Below, one piece after another: positions 51,683-60,475 of a stretch of DNA of 64,000 nucleotides. Positions within the stretch are counted from its first letter, which is position 1; each line of letters begins with the position of its first letter. Source of the stretch: Antribacter soli (GTDB lineage: Bacteria > Actinomycetota > Actinomycetes > Actinomycetales > Cellulomonadaceae); NCBI RefSeq assembly GCF_021568775.1, contig NZ_JAKGSG010000053.1, forward strand, positions 1-64,000, read 5' to 3'. Under the pieces are notes generated by a model, which ran no database searches, was not told the DNA's origin, and saw only the letters and a program-made list of their open reading frames with translations. The position numbers were made by a program, and so were the translations under genes.

Positions 51683-52972
51683 ATGGTTCGAAGCAGGATC
51701 CGGCCCGGCGAACGCGGGTCCATCATCTATACCCCTGGACGGAAGGTGTCCGGACGCGACCCCGAGACCCTCACGAAGCATGGCTCGCGCTACGTCACGA
51801 GCGACGGTACGTCGGTTAAGCCCGACGTGTGGACGGCGCTTGTGTACGTGCGCGACGCCGACGGCGTGCGTCGGAGGGTCAAGAGGTTCGGCGTGACGAA
51901 GGACGAGGCTCGGGCCGAACTCGAGGCGGCGATCGGAGACCGCCATGCCCCGTCGACTGCGGAAATCAAGCCCACCACGACGGTCGCGCGGCTCGGCAAG
52001 CTGTGGTGGGACAACATCGAACGCGCCAGTCAGCACTCGGAGGACACGCTCCGACTTTACGAGCTCAACCTCGACAAGTACGTCACGACGGGCGCGCTGG
52101 CCCACCTCCAGGTCCGCGAGGTCAACGCCGGCCGCGTCGCCGACTTCCTCCACAGCCTGATCGACAAGAGCACAGGCAAGGGGCGCGGCACGGCCAAGAC
52201 CGTGCGCACAGTACTGCGGGGCATGTTCACGCTCGCGGTGAGCAACGGGGCGATCGACCGAAACCCGGTCCGGGAGGCGGAACCCATCACGGCGCCGCGC
52301 AAGGTGGTGCAGAGGATCGAGACCGCCAAGCGTGACCAGTTCACGGACACGGAGAAGAAGCAGATCCTGCACGTGGCGGACACCGTGGCCAAGCACAACC
52401 GCCGCGACGTCGGCGACCTCATCGCCTTCATGCAGGGCACTGGCGTGCGAATCGGGGAGGCGCTGGCACTCCGGTGGGACGACCTCGACCTCGTCGAGGG
52501 CACGGCCGAAACCGGCTTGCACACGGTGACCCGGCCGCGCGGCGGCTCGCTGGAGATCGTGGAGCACGGCAGCACCAAGATCGGCGACCGCATACTCAAG
52601 CTGCCGCCGTGGCTGGTCGTGAGGCTGCTGGATCGCATGACGCGGGTGCCGGCGAACGAGCTGAACCTCGTCTTCCCGACGGCGACCTACCCGACAGCCA
52701 AGAATGGCGCGGCGACCCGGCGCGGCGGCACACTGCGCGATGTGGCCAACACGACCAAGCAGATCCGTCAGGTGTTCGAGGATGCCGGTGTCGAGGTCCC
52801 CAAGGGGCAGGGCTCTCACCTGTTCCGCAAGTCGGTCGCGAGCAAACTCAACCGAGCCGGCCTCTCGGACCGCGAGGTCGCGAACCAGCTCGGGCACGCC
52901 TCGACGAAGACCACCCGCGACATCTACATGAGCCGCAAGACGGTCGGAGAGGCCGCTGCTGAACTGCTCTGA
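51683..52972 (+). CDS. int: Tyrosine recombinase / integrase (429 aa)
   Basis: Tyrosine recombinase with all catalytic residues: Arg in GTGVRIGEALAL (about 256), HLFRKS (His and Arg, about 378-381), His in QLGHASTK (about 402) and Tyr in DIYMSRK (about 414). The SAM-like core-binding domain precedes it (SEDTLRLYELNLDKYV), and the N-terminus has the basic arm-binding region (GSIIYTPGRKVSGRDP). ATG 51683 is preferred because of TACTCT six bases upstream. The gene faces the 3' end of the tRNA-Asn gene 122 bp away, so this is the element integrase and that tRNA is its target. Confidence 0.93.
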   Translation: MVRSRIRPGERGSIIYTPGRKVSGRDPETLTKHGSRYVTSDGTSVKPDVWTALVYVRDADGVRRRVKRFGVTKDEARAELEAAIGDRHAPSTAEIKPTTTVARLGKLWWDNIERASQHSEDTLRLYELNLDKYVTTGALAHLQVREVNAGRVADFLHSLIDKSTGKGRGTAKTVRTVLRGMFTLAVSNGAIDRNPVREAEPITAPRKVVQRIETAKRDQFTDTEKKQILHVADTVAKHNRRDVGDLIAFMQGTGVRIGEALALRWDDLDLVEGTAETGLHTVTRPRGGSLEIVEHGSTKIGDRILKLPPWLVVRLLDRMTRVPANELNLVFPTATYPTAKNGAATRRGGTLRDVANTTKQIRQVFEDAGVEVPKGQGSHLFRKSVASKLNRAGLSDREVANQLGHASTKTTRDIYMSRKTVGEAAAELL

Positions 52973-53050
52973 ACCGGGCCGCCTGACGCCCGAGACTTCA
53001 CTCAATGTGACCCGAAAGTGACTCGTCGTACAAAGTTCGACGATACGTGA

Positions 53051-53088
53051 AGGGCCTCTGCCCGGTATCGCACCAGGTCAGAGGCCCT
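53051..53088. terminator. Terminator between integrase and tRNA-Asn
   Basis: AGGGCCTCTG (53051-53060) pairs exactly with CAGAGGCCCT (53079-53088), followed by TTT. The T-run follows the plus strand, so it mainly ends integrase transcription. The loop is 18 bases. Confidence 0.8.
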
Positions 53089-53094
53089 TTTCGG

Positions 53095-53167
<73 letters not shown>

Positions 53168-53224
53168 AGGTGTCCACCCGCCCGGGTTCTCCCGGTCGAG
53201 CGGCCGGAAGAAACTCTAGCAGGT

Positions 53225-53764
53225 TCAGGCCGGTAGTCCCGCCGCATTTCGGACCCGGGCCTCCGCGGCGTCGATCACATCCGCTACGGCCGGATCGTCC
53301 AGGTCGACGCCCGGTCCGGCGATCGCCTGGGAGAAGATCTCGCCGTCGGCGGTTCGCCGCACCGCGACCCGGGCGGAGCGTCCGCCGGCGAGCGCGACGG
53401 GCTCGGCGTGCACCACCGACCACTGCACCCGCTCCCGCACGACCTGCGGCAACGACGTGCGCTGCTCCGGCTCGAGCGGCAGCAGTAGCGCGGGCTCGCG
53501 GTCCACCCACTCCACGGTCAGGACCCCGTCCGTGGGCTCGAAGGACGCGCGGTCCACGTCGCACCACGGGCGGTGCACGACGACGGTCCGGCCACCCTCA
53601 GGAGCGCTTGCGGGAGGCGTGCTCGTCGTCGCGAGCGCGGCACGCGTCGCCACGGCCCACGACCCGTCGGCGAGCGCCGCCTGGGCGAGCGGAGTGTCGG
53701 CGCCCTGCGCGCGCAGGGCGCGCCGGACGTCGTCGGGCAGGCGCGGACGGCTGAACCACAGCAT
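53225..53764 (-). CDS. Hypothetical actinobacterial protein (179 aa)
   Basis: First chromosomal gene after the tRNA. Acidic beta-rich protein with PEGGRTVVVHRPWCDVDRAS and FSQAIAGPGVDLDDPAVADVIDAAEARV at the end; no membrane or signal segment. ATG 53764 has TACGGT six bases upstream, the leaderless layout. A conserved-looking but unnamed protein. Confidence 0.65.
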   Translation of the reverse strand: MLWFSRPRLPDDVRRALRAQGADTPLAQAALADGSWAVATRAALATTSTPPASAPEGGRTVVVHRPWCDVDRASFEPTDGVLTVEWVDREPALLLPLEPEQRTSLPQVVRERVQWSVVHAEPVALAGGRSARVAVRRTADGEIFSQAIAGPGVDLDDPAVADVIDAAEARVRNAAGLPA

Positions 53765-53933
53765 GCCGTCACCGTACCGTCGGTGCCGGAGCCTGGCGTC
53801 GCGGAGACGACCCAGGCGCCGACGGCGGAGGACCTGCTGCGCGCCGGCAACCCGCTCAGGGCACCATGGGTGCCATGACCGAGGAACTCACCGAGCGCGT
53901 GCAAGGTGGGGGAGCGGGAAGGGTAGGAAGAAC

Positions 53934-54227
53934 ATGAACGACGACGAGCTGACCGCGGAGCTGAAGCCGATCCTCGAGCTGGACTTCCGGGCGGTGCGTG
54001 CGTTCGACGAGCCGGACGAGGACGGCATCGCTCAGTTCCGGCGCTGTGGTCGGCGTGCTGCACGAGAGCTCGGGCTCAAGGTCGTGACACGACAGACTGA
54101 TCCGAGCCGCCGTGGGGACCGGCAGGTGGTCGTCGTGGTCGCGATCACGAACCCGCCGGCCGAGGACCGTGCTCGGCTGGAAGAGCGCGGTCGCCTGCTG
54201 AGCAGTGCGGCGTCGTGGAATCGCTGA
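53934..54227 (+). CDS. Hypothetical protein (97 aa)
   Basis: Small acidic/basic protein starting MNDDELTAELKPILELDFRAV, with GGTAGGAAG-type RBS before ATG 53934. A central FRRCGRRAARELGLKVVTRQ segment and VVVVVAITNPPAEDRARLEE. No motif recognised. The reading frame is consistent through the gene. Nearest neighbours are unrelated. Confidence 0.5.
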   Translation: MNDDELTAELKPILELDFRAVRAFDEPDEDGIAQFRRCGRRAARELGLKVVTRQTDPSRRGDRQVVVVVAITNPPAEDRARLEERGRLLSSAASWNR

Positions 54228-54342
54228 ACGACCGAGAGATCTCACCCGGACACGTCGGCGACAGGCCTTGATCGGGACAAGTGCCGCCGTAGTAGATTTG
54301 CCCCCATTCGTCCGCCGACCACGGCCGTACCCGAAGGATCCC

Positions 54343-55071
54343 ATGCCCCATATCTCCCGGCAGAACGTGCGGATCGTCCGGCGCACGCTGTGGATCGGCC
54401 AGGACACCTACCCGCTGCACAACGTCGTGAAGACGTCGCTCCGGAGGGTCACGGTCGCGCCTCGGACAACCCGGCCGGGTCGCGCGACCCGCTGGGGGTT
54501 CGGGCTCTCGCTGCTCGGTTCCCTCTGGCTCGTGGGGTTCATGACCTCGGACGTCGGTTCGTTGGGCCAGCGGTTGGTGTACGCGCCGTTCGCCGTCGGC
54601 CACATCGCGCTCATGGTCTTCACCTTCCGCGCACTGCGCGGACGCGTACCCTTCCCGCACGGCTGGAAGTGGCCCGTCGTCGGCCTCGCCGCGGCGACGG
54701 GTCCGCTCGCGTCGGTGTGGCTGGTGCTCACCGACCCTGTCAACTGGGTGACGGTCGTCGGGCTCTACGCGTGGCCCGCCGTCGTCCTCCTGATCTGGTC
54801 GCTCGTGGCGCGCCGCCCGCCGGAGGCCCGCACGTACCACCAGCTGATCGTCACGACGTCGGGCGGCGAGAGCACCCGCCTGACCTCCGACGACGGACAT
54901 GCCCTGCAGCAGCTGCGCGGTGCCCTGACCCGGGCGATCAACGATCCGAAGACCAGCTACTCGGGCGCGATGAACGTCTACGAGTTCGCGGGTGGGGACA
55001 ACGTCGTCATCGTCGGCGACAACAACGTGGGCGTGGTCAGGGACCGGGCGACCGGCATCTCGAGGGGATGA
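54343..55071 (+). CDS. DUF6232-like membrane protein (242 aa)
   Basis: The N-terminus NVRIVRRTLWIGQDTYPLHNVVK resembles DUF6232 proteins; two to four membrane helices follow (GFGLSLLGSLWLVGFM, WPVVGLAAATGPLASVWLVL, LYAWPAVVLLIWSLV). A soluble C-terminal part ends GDNVVIVGDNNVGVVRDRATG. ATG 54343. A weak promoter may lie at 54268-54298 (TTGATC, 19 bases, TAGATT). The next gene starts five bases after the stop. Confidence 0.7.
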   Translation: MPHISRQNVRIVRRTLWIGQDTYPLHNVVKTSLRRVTVAPRTTRPGRATRWGFGLSLLGSLWLVGFMTSDVGSLGQRLVYAPFAVGHIALMVFTFRALRGRVPFPHGWKWPVVGLAAATGPLASVWLVLTDPVNWVTVVGLYAWPAVVLLIWSLVARRPPEARTYHQLIVTTSGGESTRLTSDDGHALQQLRGALTRAINDPKTSYSGAMNVYEFAGGDNVVIVGDNNVGVVRDRATGISRG

Positions 55072-55075
55072 CACG

Positions 55076-55411
55076 ATGAGCGGCGACAACATCTACGTGC
55101 ACGGCAACGGCAACGTCGGGGTCGTCAGGGATCACGGGACCGGCATCGTGAACCACCACCAGGCCCAAGACCTCGACGCCGCCGTGCGGCAGCTGCTCCT
55201 CGCCATGGAGACACTTCGCCCCCACGTCGACGCCGACGACGCTGCGGCCCTGGACCGCGCCGCGACGACGATGCAGTCCGGGAGCGGCAAGGACCGTCAG
55301 CAGCTCCTGCCCGTGCTGAAGGAGGTGGCCGGGATCGCGGGCCTCGCGGGCACGGCCGGCCAGGCGGTCCTCGAGACGATCGCGCAGGCGCAGACGCTCT
55401 TCGGCGGCTGA
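55076..55411 (+). CDS. Small protein sharing the GNN-VGVVRD motif with its neighbour (111 aa)
   Basis: Opens MSGDNIYVHGNGNVGVVRD, nearly the same motif that closes the preceding membrane protein. The rest is helical (LDAAVRQLLLAMETLRP, QLLPVLKEVAGIAG). It begins five bases after the DUF6232-like stop, so the pair is coexpressed. The shared GDN/GNN-type motif resembles short beta-solenoid or effector-associated adaptor segments and may let the two proteins associate. Function unknown. Confidence 0.6.
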   Translation: MSGDNIYVHGNGNVGVVRDHGTGIVNHHQAQDLDAAVRQLLLAMETLRPHVDADDAAALDRAATTMQSGSGKDRQQLLPVLKEVAGIAGLAGTAGQAVLETIAQAQTLFGG

Positions 55412-55423
55412 CCCCCTCAGGAG

Positions 55424-56092
55424 CTAGGCGGCACGCGTCGCCCGCACGGCCCACGCCGCGAGCAGGCATCCGACCGCCACCAGCACGCCGTGCGCGATCC
55501 GCACGCTCGGGCCGCCCCAGAACTGGGGCAGGACGAGGAGGAGGCCTGCGGCGAGGGGGAGGCCCGCCCACCGGGTCGGCCCGCCCGAGCGCCAGAGCGC
55601 GGTCGCGACGAGGACTCCGGCGACCGCGAGCAGCAGGAGGCCGATGGCGAACAGGGTCGCGGCCATCGGCTGCATCCGCAGCACCTCGACGTCCGCGAGA
55701 AGGCCGGCATCCCCCTCGCGGGTGGCGGCCTGGGCGATGGTCCGGATGCCGAAGATCTCGGCGCCGAAGTACAGGGCCGACAGGCTTGCGCCGGCCCAGG
55801 CGGTGACGGCCGCGGCGGTCGCGGCGGTCGCGGCGGCGGCGCCCCTGGTCCCGCCGAGAAGCGTCCGCAGGCCGAGGAACGCCGGCCCGAGCAGGGTCAG
55901 GCCCAGGATGCCCAAGACGTGCGCGAGGACCCACCGGTCGGACGCGAAGGCGGCGGCGAGATCCATCGTCGCGACCGTCTCGTCGGGCCACGGCCGCAGC
56001 ACGGGGAAGAGCAGGAACAGGATTCCCGCGAGGGTCAGCGAGGCGGCGGTCCAGCGAGCTACTTGCGGAGAGGCGGTGCGGCTCATCGTCAT
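55424..56092 (-). CDS. DUF4386-like multi-pass membrane protein (222 aa)
   Basis: Six likely membrane helices (AASLTLAGILFLLFPVL, VLGILGLTLLGPAFLGL, AATAATAAAVTAWAGASL, AATLFAIGLLLLAVAGVLVA, LAAGLLLVLPQFWGG, GVLVAVGCLLAAWAV), the size and pattern of DUF4386-type proteins. ATG 56092; TAGCCT seven bases upstream overlaps a palindromic operator. Function not known. Confidence 0.7.
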   Translation of the reverse strand: MTMSRTASPQVARWTAASLTLAGILFLLFPVLRPWPDETVATMDLAAAFASDRWVLAHVLGILGLTLLGPAFLGLRTLLGGTRGAAAATAATAAAVTAWAGASLSALYFGAEIFGIRTIAQAATREGDAGLLADVEVLRMQPMAATLFAIGLLLLAVAGVLVATALWRSGGPTRWAGLPLAAGLLLVLPQFWGGPSVRIAHGVLVAVGCLLAAWAVRATRAA

Positions 56093-56100
56093 AGCAAGGA

Positions 56101-56117
56101 GGCTAATCGCATTAGCC
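56101..56117 (-). promoter_or_regulatory. Palindromic operator at DUF4386-like promoter
   Basis: GGCTAAT (56101-56107) and ATTAGCC (56111-56117) form an exact 7-bp inverted repeat around CGC. Its end overlaps TAGCCT, the likely leaderless -10 of the minus-strand gene. The size and symmetry suit a TetR/MarR-type repressor, but no such regulator gene is adjacent. Confidence 0.6.
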
Positions 56118-56312
56118 GACGGATCGCAAGGCCTGTGGAGGGATCCATCGCGCCGCGGCGCGCGGGCTATTCCGTGGTGGTGGCCTGTGTCGCGCGATCG
56201 CGCGCGTCCGCGTCCCAGATGAGGTCGCCCGCCGGGTTCCAGATGCGGCTCGTGCGACCGTTCGACCAGACGGCGTGGAAGCCGACGGGGAACGCGAGGT
56301 AGCGCCCGCCGC
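56118..56312. other. Gap with protein-like minus-strand frame
   Basis: No start codon of the right kind was found, but minus-strand sequence between about 56167 and 56310 reads FPVGFHAVWSNGRTSRIWNP and AGDLIWDADARDRATQ up to a stop. It has coherent protein character but is not in frame with the flanking FAD gene, which ends properly before it. It may be a decayed gene or a small unannotated one. Confidence 0.35.
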
Positions 56313-57638
56313 CTACCTCGGCCGGCTCGGGCGGATGTTCTGGTTCAGGTGGAAGACGTTGTCGGGGTCGACGGCGTCCTTGAGGGCCGTGAGCCGGGCG
56401 AGCTTCGCGGGCGGGTAGGCGCGCTCGATGCCGGCCGCGCCGTCGTCGCCGAGGGTGTTGACGTAGACGCCGTCGGCGAACGGCTCCAGGCTCGCCGCGC
56501 TCGCCCGTGCCGCGGCGATGCGTGCCTGGTCCTCGGCCGGGTCGGTCCAGCGGGTGGCGCCGACGTACTCGAACGCGGTCGCGCGGTGGCTGAACGCCGT
56601 CGCCTCGTCCGGCACGTCGGTGATCGCGCCTCCGTACGCCTGGATGCCTGCGAACACGGTGGGGTCGTGCGTCGCGAGCCGTTCGATCGCAGCGTCGGGC
56701 AGGTCGCTGAAGTAGTGGCCCTTCCAGTACCGGCGCTGCGCGTGGCCCTGGGGAGTGTCGTCTCGTGTCTGCAGCTCCACGTAGGTCAGGTCGGCCACGC
56801 GCCGCTGCGCCGGGCTCCCGAGCGCCTCGAGGGCGCGCGTGTGCTCGCGCCCGGCCGCCGGGTCGCCCACCCACACGAAGCCGAGCGTCGCGACGCCGCC
56901 GCCCACGGACGCGGCGTACGTCGCCTGCCGCGGGGCCGACACCGCCAGGTCGCGCCACCGGGACAGCGCTCGGAAGGCATCCTCGGCCGGGAAGTCCAGC
57001 TCGACGCTCAGCGCCTGCGTCCCCGTGGGGTGGAGCCGGAACTCGAACTCGGTCACGACGCCGAAGTTCCCGCCGCCACCGCGCAGTCCCCAGAACAGCT
57101 CGGGATTCTCCTCGGCTGAGGCGCGCACCACGTCGCCGGTGGCCGTGACGACCTCGAACGACTCGACGTTGTCGCAGGACAGGCCGTACCGGCGGGCGAG
57201 CCAGCCCATCCCGCCGCCCAGCGTCAGGCCGCCGACCCCCGTGTGCGAGATGTTGCCCGCCGTCGTCGCCAGCCCGTGCGCCTGGGTGGCACGGTCCAGC
57301 GCGCCGAGCAGCGCGCCGCCCTGGACCCGCGCCCGGCGCCGGTCCGGGTCGACGCGGACCCCGCCCATCGGGGTCAGGTCGATCATCAGGCCGCCCTCCG
57401 GAACAGACAGGCCGACGACGCTGTGTCCGCCGCAGCGCACGCCGATCTCCAGGCCCTCGTTGCGAGCCAGCGCGACCGCAGCCACGACGTCCCGCGTGCT
57501 CCGGCAGCGGACGATCAGCGCGGGACGCCGGTCCACCATGGCGTTCCACACCTGGCGTGCCTCGTCATACCCGGTGTCGCCCGGACGCAGCGTCTCGATC
57601 TCGGCCATGGTCCGCTGCCCGTCGACGTAGCCGGTCAC
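56313..57638 (-). CDS. FAD-binding (BBE-type) oxidoreductase (441 aa)
   Basis: Covalent-FAD motif VRCGGHSVVGLSVPEGG near residue 70, GGLTLGGGMGWLARRYGL near 130 and NFGVVTEFEFRLHP near 185 are the p-cresol methylhydroxylase-type FAD domain; the C-terminus DPDNVFHLNQNIRPS is the berberine-bridge ending. It oxidises a substrate with O2. Start GTG 57638 overlaps the stop of the small gene upstream by 4 bp, so the two are an operon. Confidence 0.88.
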   Translation of the reverse strand: MTGYVDGQRTMAEIETLRPGDTGYDEARQVWNAMVDRRPALIVRCRSTRDVVAAVALARNEGLEIGVRCGGHSVVGLSVPEGGLMIDLTPMGGVRVDPDRRRARVQGGALLGALDRATQAHGLATTAGNISHTGVGGLTLGGGMGWLARRYGLSCDNVESFEVVTATGDVVRASAEENPELFWGLRGGGGNFGVVTEFEFRLHPTGTQALSVELDFPAEDAFRALSRWRDLAVSAPRQATYAASVGGGVATLGFVWVGDPAAGREHTRALEALGSPAQRRVADLTYVELQTRDDTPQGHAQRRYWKGHYFSDLPDAAIERLATHDPTVFAGIQAYGGAITDVPDEATAFSHRATAFEYVGATRWTDPAEDQARIAAARASAASLEPFADGVYVNTLGDDGAAGIERAYPPAKLARLTALKDAVDPDNVFHLNQNIRPSRPR

Positions 57639-58084
57639 GCGTCGGCCCTCCGCTCGAACGTGAGGTCGTAGTCCTTGCGCCAGGTGACGCCGGCGTCCTC
57701 GGAGGCCTCCCAGCGGCCACGGATCAGGTCGAGGCCGACGTCGGCGATCCAGCGCTGGTGGAAGTCCGGGTCCTCGCGAGACAGGGTCCAGCGCTCGCCG
57801 TCGTAGGTCATCGCGAACTCGCGGCACACGCCGCGGTCGTCGTGGTAGAGCGCGACGTACGCGTCGTTGGGGTCGCTGCGGCCCAGGACCATGGTCATCT
57901 CGGAGTGTTCGTGCTCGTCACCGGAGAACCGGGTCCGGACCAGCACGAACGACTCGCCGAGCCACTCGATGGTGGTGGTGCCCGGGACCTCGGTTCCCTT
58001 CGGTTCCAGGAACCAGGCGTCGGACATGGCCGTCGTCCACTGCCCGACGAGCCCGTCGAGCCTCGCCAGCTCCGTGTTTCGCAT
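57635..58084 (-). CDS. DUF1579-like protein (149 aa)
   Basis: A small beta-barrel-type protein: LVGQWTTAMSDAWFLEPKG, TIEWLGESFVLVRTRFSG and VTWRKDYDLTFERR at the end. Start ATG 58084 has GGAGGTCACG upstream. Coupled by 4-bp overlap to the FAD oxidoreductase. Probably a ligand-binding lipocalin-like protein. Confidence 0.65.
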   Translation of the reverse strand: MRNTELARLDGLVGQWTTAMSDAWFLEPKGTEVPGTTTIEWLGESFVLVRTRFSGDEHEHSEMTMVLGRSDPNDAYVALYHDDRGVCREFAMTYDGERWTLSREDPDFHQRWIADVGLDLIRGRWEASEDAGVTWRKDYDLTFERRADA

Positions 58085-58153
58085 CGTGACCTCCGTCGGC
58101 GCTGCTCCGGTGCTCGCACACCTGACGGGTCCGACGACCGTCAGGTCCGGAAG

Positions 58154-58396
58154 TCATCGGTGATCGTCCTTCCGGTCTGCCCGGAGGCGCCGCACGAGCC
58201 AGAGGACGCCCTGATGGACGAGCACCCCGGCGGAAGCGTTGGCTGCGCCGAGGAAGGCGGCGGCGACGAGGCCGTTACCGCTGATCGGGACGTCGGCGAG
58301 CACGAGCAGGAGAGGCCACACGAGTGCTGCGGAGACGATGGCGACGCGCCACCAGCGCCCGAGGAGAAGCCCGTACACGATCATCGTCGGGATCAT
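58154..58396 (-). CDS. Small membrane protein (80 aa)
   Basis: Two membrane helices, IVYGLLLGRWWRVAIVSAALVW-like (about 5-25) and GLVAAAFLGAANASAGVLV (about 42-62), with a basic tail. ATG 58396 follows GGAGGAGG. Conserved-looking but unnamed. Confidence 0.6.
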   Translation of the reverse strand: MIPTMIVYGLLLGRWWRVAIVSAALVWPLLLVLADVPISGNGLVAAAFLGAANASAGVLVHQGVLWLVRRLRADRKDDHR

Positions 58397-58499
58397 CGCC
58401 GCCTCCTCCAGGCCCAGGCTACGCAGGGGCCGGGCCGTCGGCCGTCCCGAGGCACGGGGGCCCGGACCTCGCCATCAGCCGGGCCTCAGCCGCCAGCCG

Positions 58500-59528
58500 C
58501 TACGACGCCGGTGACCAGCCGAGCAGCGGGCCGAGCCGCTCGGCCATATCGGTGAGGATCTGCACGTAGTCGGCCTCCTCGAACGTGAACGGCAGCGCGA
58601 AGGCGACCTCGTCCACGGCCTGGAAGCCGGCGTGACCGGACAGCGCCTCGGCGACCTGCCCGGACGTACCCACCAGGTCGGGGGCGAACATCAGCCGCGC
58701 GGGCCCCACCGGAGCCGACGTCCGGGGCAGCCGGGCAGCGGCGTACGCCTCGTACCGGGCCACCTGCTCGGGTGTCGCCGAGTCGGTGGGGATCACCACG
58801 AGGCCCTGGGACACGCGCGCCGCCTCGCCGTCCGCGTGCTTCGACCGGAACAGGTCGATCTGCTCGCGCTGGACCGTCGCGAAGTCCGGATTCTCGATGT
58901 CCCCGGCCATCACGACGGAGGAGGTGAGGAAGTTGACGTTCGCCTCGCCCGCCCACGCCGCCGAGCCGTGCGACCCGCCGCCGTACCAGACTCGTTCGCG
59001 CAGGCCCGGTGAGAACGGCTGGATCCGGGTGGAGAAGGTCTCGATCCCCTCGGTCCCGGAGAACGTGGAGACGTCACCGCCCGCCAGGTTGTGCAGCAGG
59101 CGTGCCACCCGCTGCTTCGAGAAGTCCTCCTGCTCCCAGGTGCCGGGGTAGAGGTGGTCGCGCAGGTGCTCCCAGTGGATCGGCGTGCCGACACTGACGC
59201 CCGGGTTGAGCCGCCCGCCCGAGAGCACGTCGACCGTGGCCAGGTCCTCCGCCAGCCGGAACGGGTTCTCCAGGCCGAGCGGGGTGACCGCGGTGCCCAG
59301 CTCGATCCGCGAGGTGCGCTGAGACGCTGCAGCGAGCACGGCGACGGGCGACGAGATGCCGTGCTGCAGGTGCCGGTGCCGCAGCCACGCGCTGTCGAAC
59401 CCGAGACGCTCGCCCAGCTCGATCAGGCGAAGTGTGCTCTCGTGACCCTCGCGCGGGCGGTCGGGGTCGAACAAGCCGATGGTCAGGAAGCCGAGCTTCC
59501 GCAGCGGGCGCGTCACGCGGTCAGTCAA
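58500..59528 (-). CDS. LLM-class flavin-dependent oxidoreductase (342 aa)
   Basis: Luciferase-like TIM barrel: KLGFLTIGLFDPDRPREGHE, FDSAWLRHRHLQHG, RIELGTAVTPLGLENPFRLAEDLATVD and the flavin-phosphate segment GVSVGTPIHWEHL. The F420/FMN cofactor cannot be decided. Overlaps the alpha/beta hydrolase stop by 4 bp. Confidence 0.82.
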   Translation of the reverse strand: MTDRVTRPLRKLGFLTIGLFDPDRPREGHESTLRLIELGERLGFDSAWLRHRHLQHGISSPVAVLAAASQRTSRIELGTAVTPLGLENPFRLAEDLATVDVLSGGRLNPGVSVGTPIHWEHLRDHLYPGTWEQEDFSKQRVARLLHNLAGGDVSTFSGTEGIETFSTRIQPFSPGLRERVWYGGGSHGSAAWAGEANVNFLTSSVVMAGDIENPDFATVQREQIDLFRSKHADGEAARVSQGLVVIPTDSATPEQVARYEAYAAARLPRTSAPVGPARLMFAPDLVGTSGQVAEALSGHAGFQAVDEVAFALPFTFEEADYVQILTDMAERLGPLLGWSPAS

Positions 59529-60397
59529 CCAGACTCCACCGCCTGATCAGGACCGCCGACGGTGTGATCGGCGAGCCGGACGACGGCGTCCGCGACCTCC
59601 GGCCCGAACATCACGGCGTCGTTGTGCCCCGCCCCCGGGAGCACCAGGTGCTCGACCAGCCGGGGCGCGGCGCGCGCCACGGCCTCGCTCTGGGCCGGCG
59701 GCACGACGTCGTCGCGGTCGCCGTGCACGACCGTGACCGGGACCTGTGTCGCGGCCACGTGATCGAGGACCGTGTACCGGTCCCGCAGCAGGGCCTCGAC
59801 GGGCAGGAAGGGGTAGTGGTGGGAGCCGATCTCGGCGAGGGACGTGAACGGTGAGCGCAGCAGGAGGCCGGCAGGTGGGAACTCGGCCTGGAGCGCGGCG
59901 ACGACCCCGGCGCCGAGCGACTCGCCGAAGTAGATCGTCCGCTCGGGCGGGTACCCGCGCTCCGCCAGCGCCCGCCGGGCGGCCTCCGCGTCGAGCGCGA
60001 GCCCGGCCTCGGTCGGACGGCCGAGGTTCCCGCCGTAGCCGCGATAGTCCAGCAGGAGGACCGCGAACCCGCGCCCCGCGAGCAGCTCGGCAAGCCCGGC
60101 GCGTCCGAGCCGGTTGCCACCGTTGCCGGGCGCGACCAGGACGGCGACCTCACGGTCGCGTACCTCGGGCGCGGGCGGGACGAACCAGGCCGCCAGATCG
60201 AGCCCGTCGGAGGTGACCAGCGTGACGTCGACGCCGCCGTCGAGCACCGACGCTGCCGGGCCCGGCGACGAGCGGTCGGGGTGATGCACGAGCGCGTCCT
60301 GGCCGAGCCATGCGGCGCCGACGGCCAGGCCCGCCACCCCCGCGAGGACGCCGGCCGTCAGGGCCGCCGCCCGCACCGCGCGTCGCACCGCTGCCAT
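59525..60397 (-). CDS. Alpha/beta hydrolase, membrane-anchored (290 aa)
   Basis: N-terminal membrane helix (AVRAAALTAGVLAGVAGLAVGA) anchors a lid-bearing hydrolase. Nucleophile GESLGAG (about 158), acid in HGDRDDVVP and His in GAGHNDAVM. Similar to the fermentation-respiration switch/BEM46-like serine hydrolases. ATG 60397 follows AAGG. Coupled to the LLM oxidoreductase. Confidence 0.8.
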   Translation of the reverse strand: MAAVRRAVRAAALTAGVLAGVAGLAVGAAWLGQDALVHHPDRSSPGPAASVLDGGVDVTLVTSDGLDLAAWFVPPAPEVRDREVAVLVAPGNGGNRLGRAGLAELLAGRGFAVLLLDYRGYGGNLGRPTEAGLALDAEAARRALAERGYPPERTIYFGESLGAGVVAALQAEFPPAGLLLRSPFTSLAEIGSHHYPFLPVEALLRDRYTVLDHVAATQVPVTVVHGDRDDVVPPAQSEAVARAAPRLVEHLVLPGAGHNDAVMFGPEVADAVVRLADHTVGGPDQAVESG

Positions 60398-60475
60398 GCC
60401 TTCATCGTCCGCCGTCGTGCGCCGCAGCCGCCAGAGCCTGCGGAATAGTGTGCCAAGCGGCGAGCTCCGAACCCG

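Larger units (their letters stand above)
1..53094. mobile_element. Integrative (probably mobilizable or conjugative) element, left end outside window
   Basis: The right boundary is a tRNA-Asn gene whose 3' end abuts a tyrosine integrase, the usual attachment arrangement of actinobacterial integrative elements. Leftward lie an XRE regulator, ParB, a MobF relaxase-helicase and a dense stack of defence and accessory operons; to the right of the tRNA the content changes to ordinary metabolic and signalling genes. No second copy of the tRNA-Asn 3' end was noticed to the left, so the other end probably lies before position 1 and the element would exceed 53 kb. No VirB4, VirD4 or FtsK/TraB-like transfer ATPase was seen, so self-transmissibility cannot be judged here. 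A composite of several elements is also possible. Confidence 0.75.

Noticed and set aside
1-53094. CRISPR array
   Set aside because: No regularly spaced direct repeats of 23-40 bases were noticed anywhere in the window.
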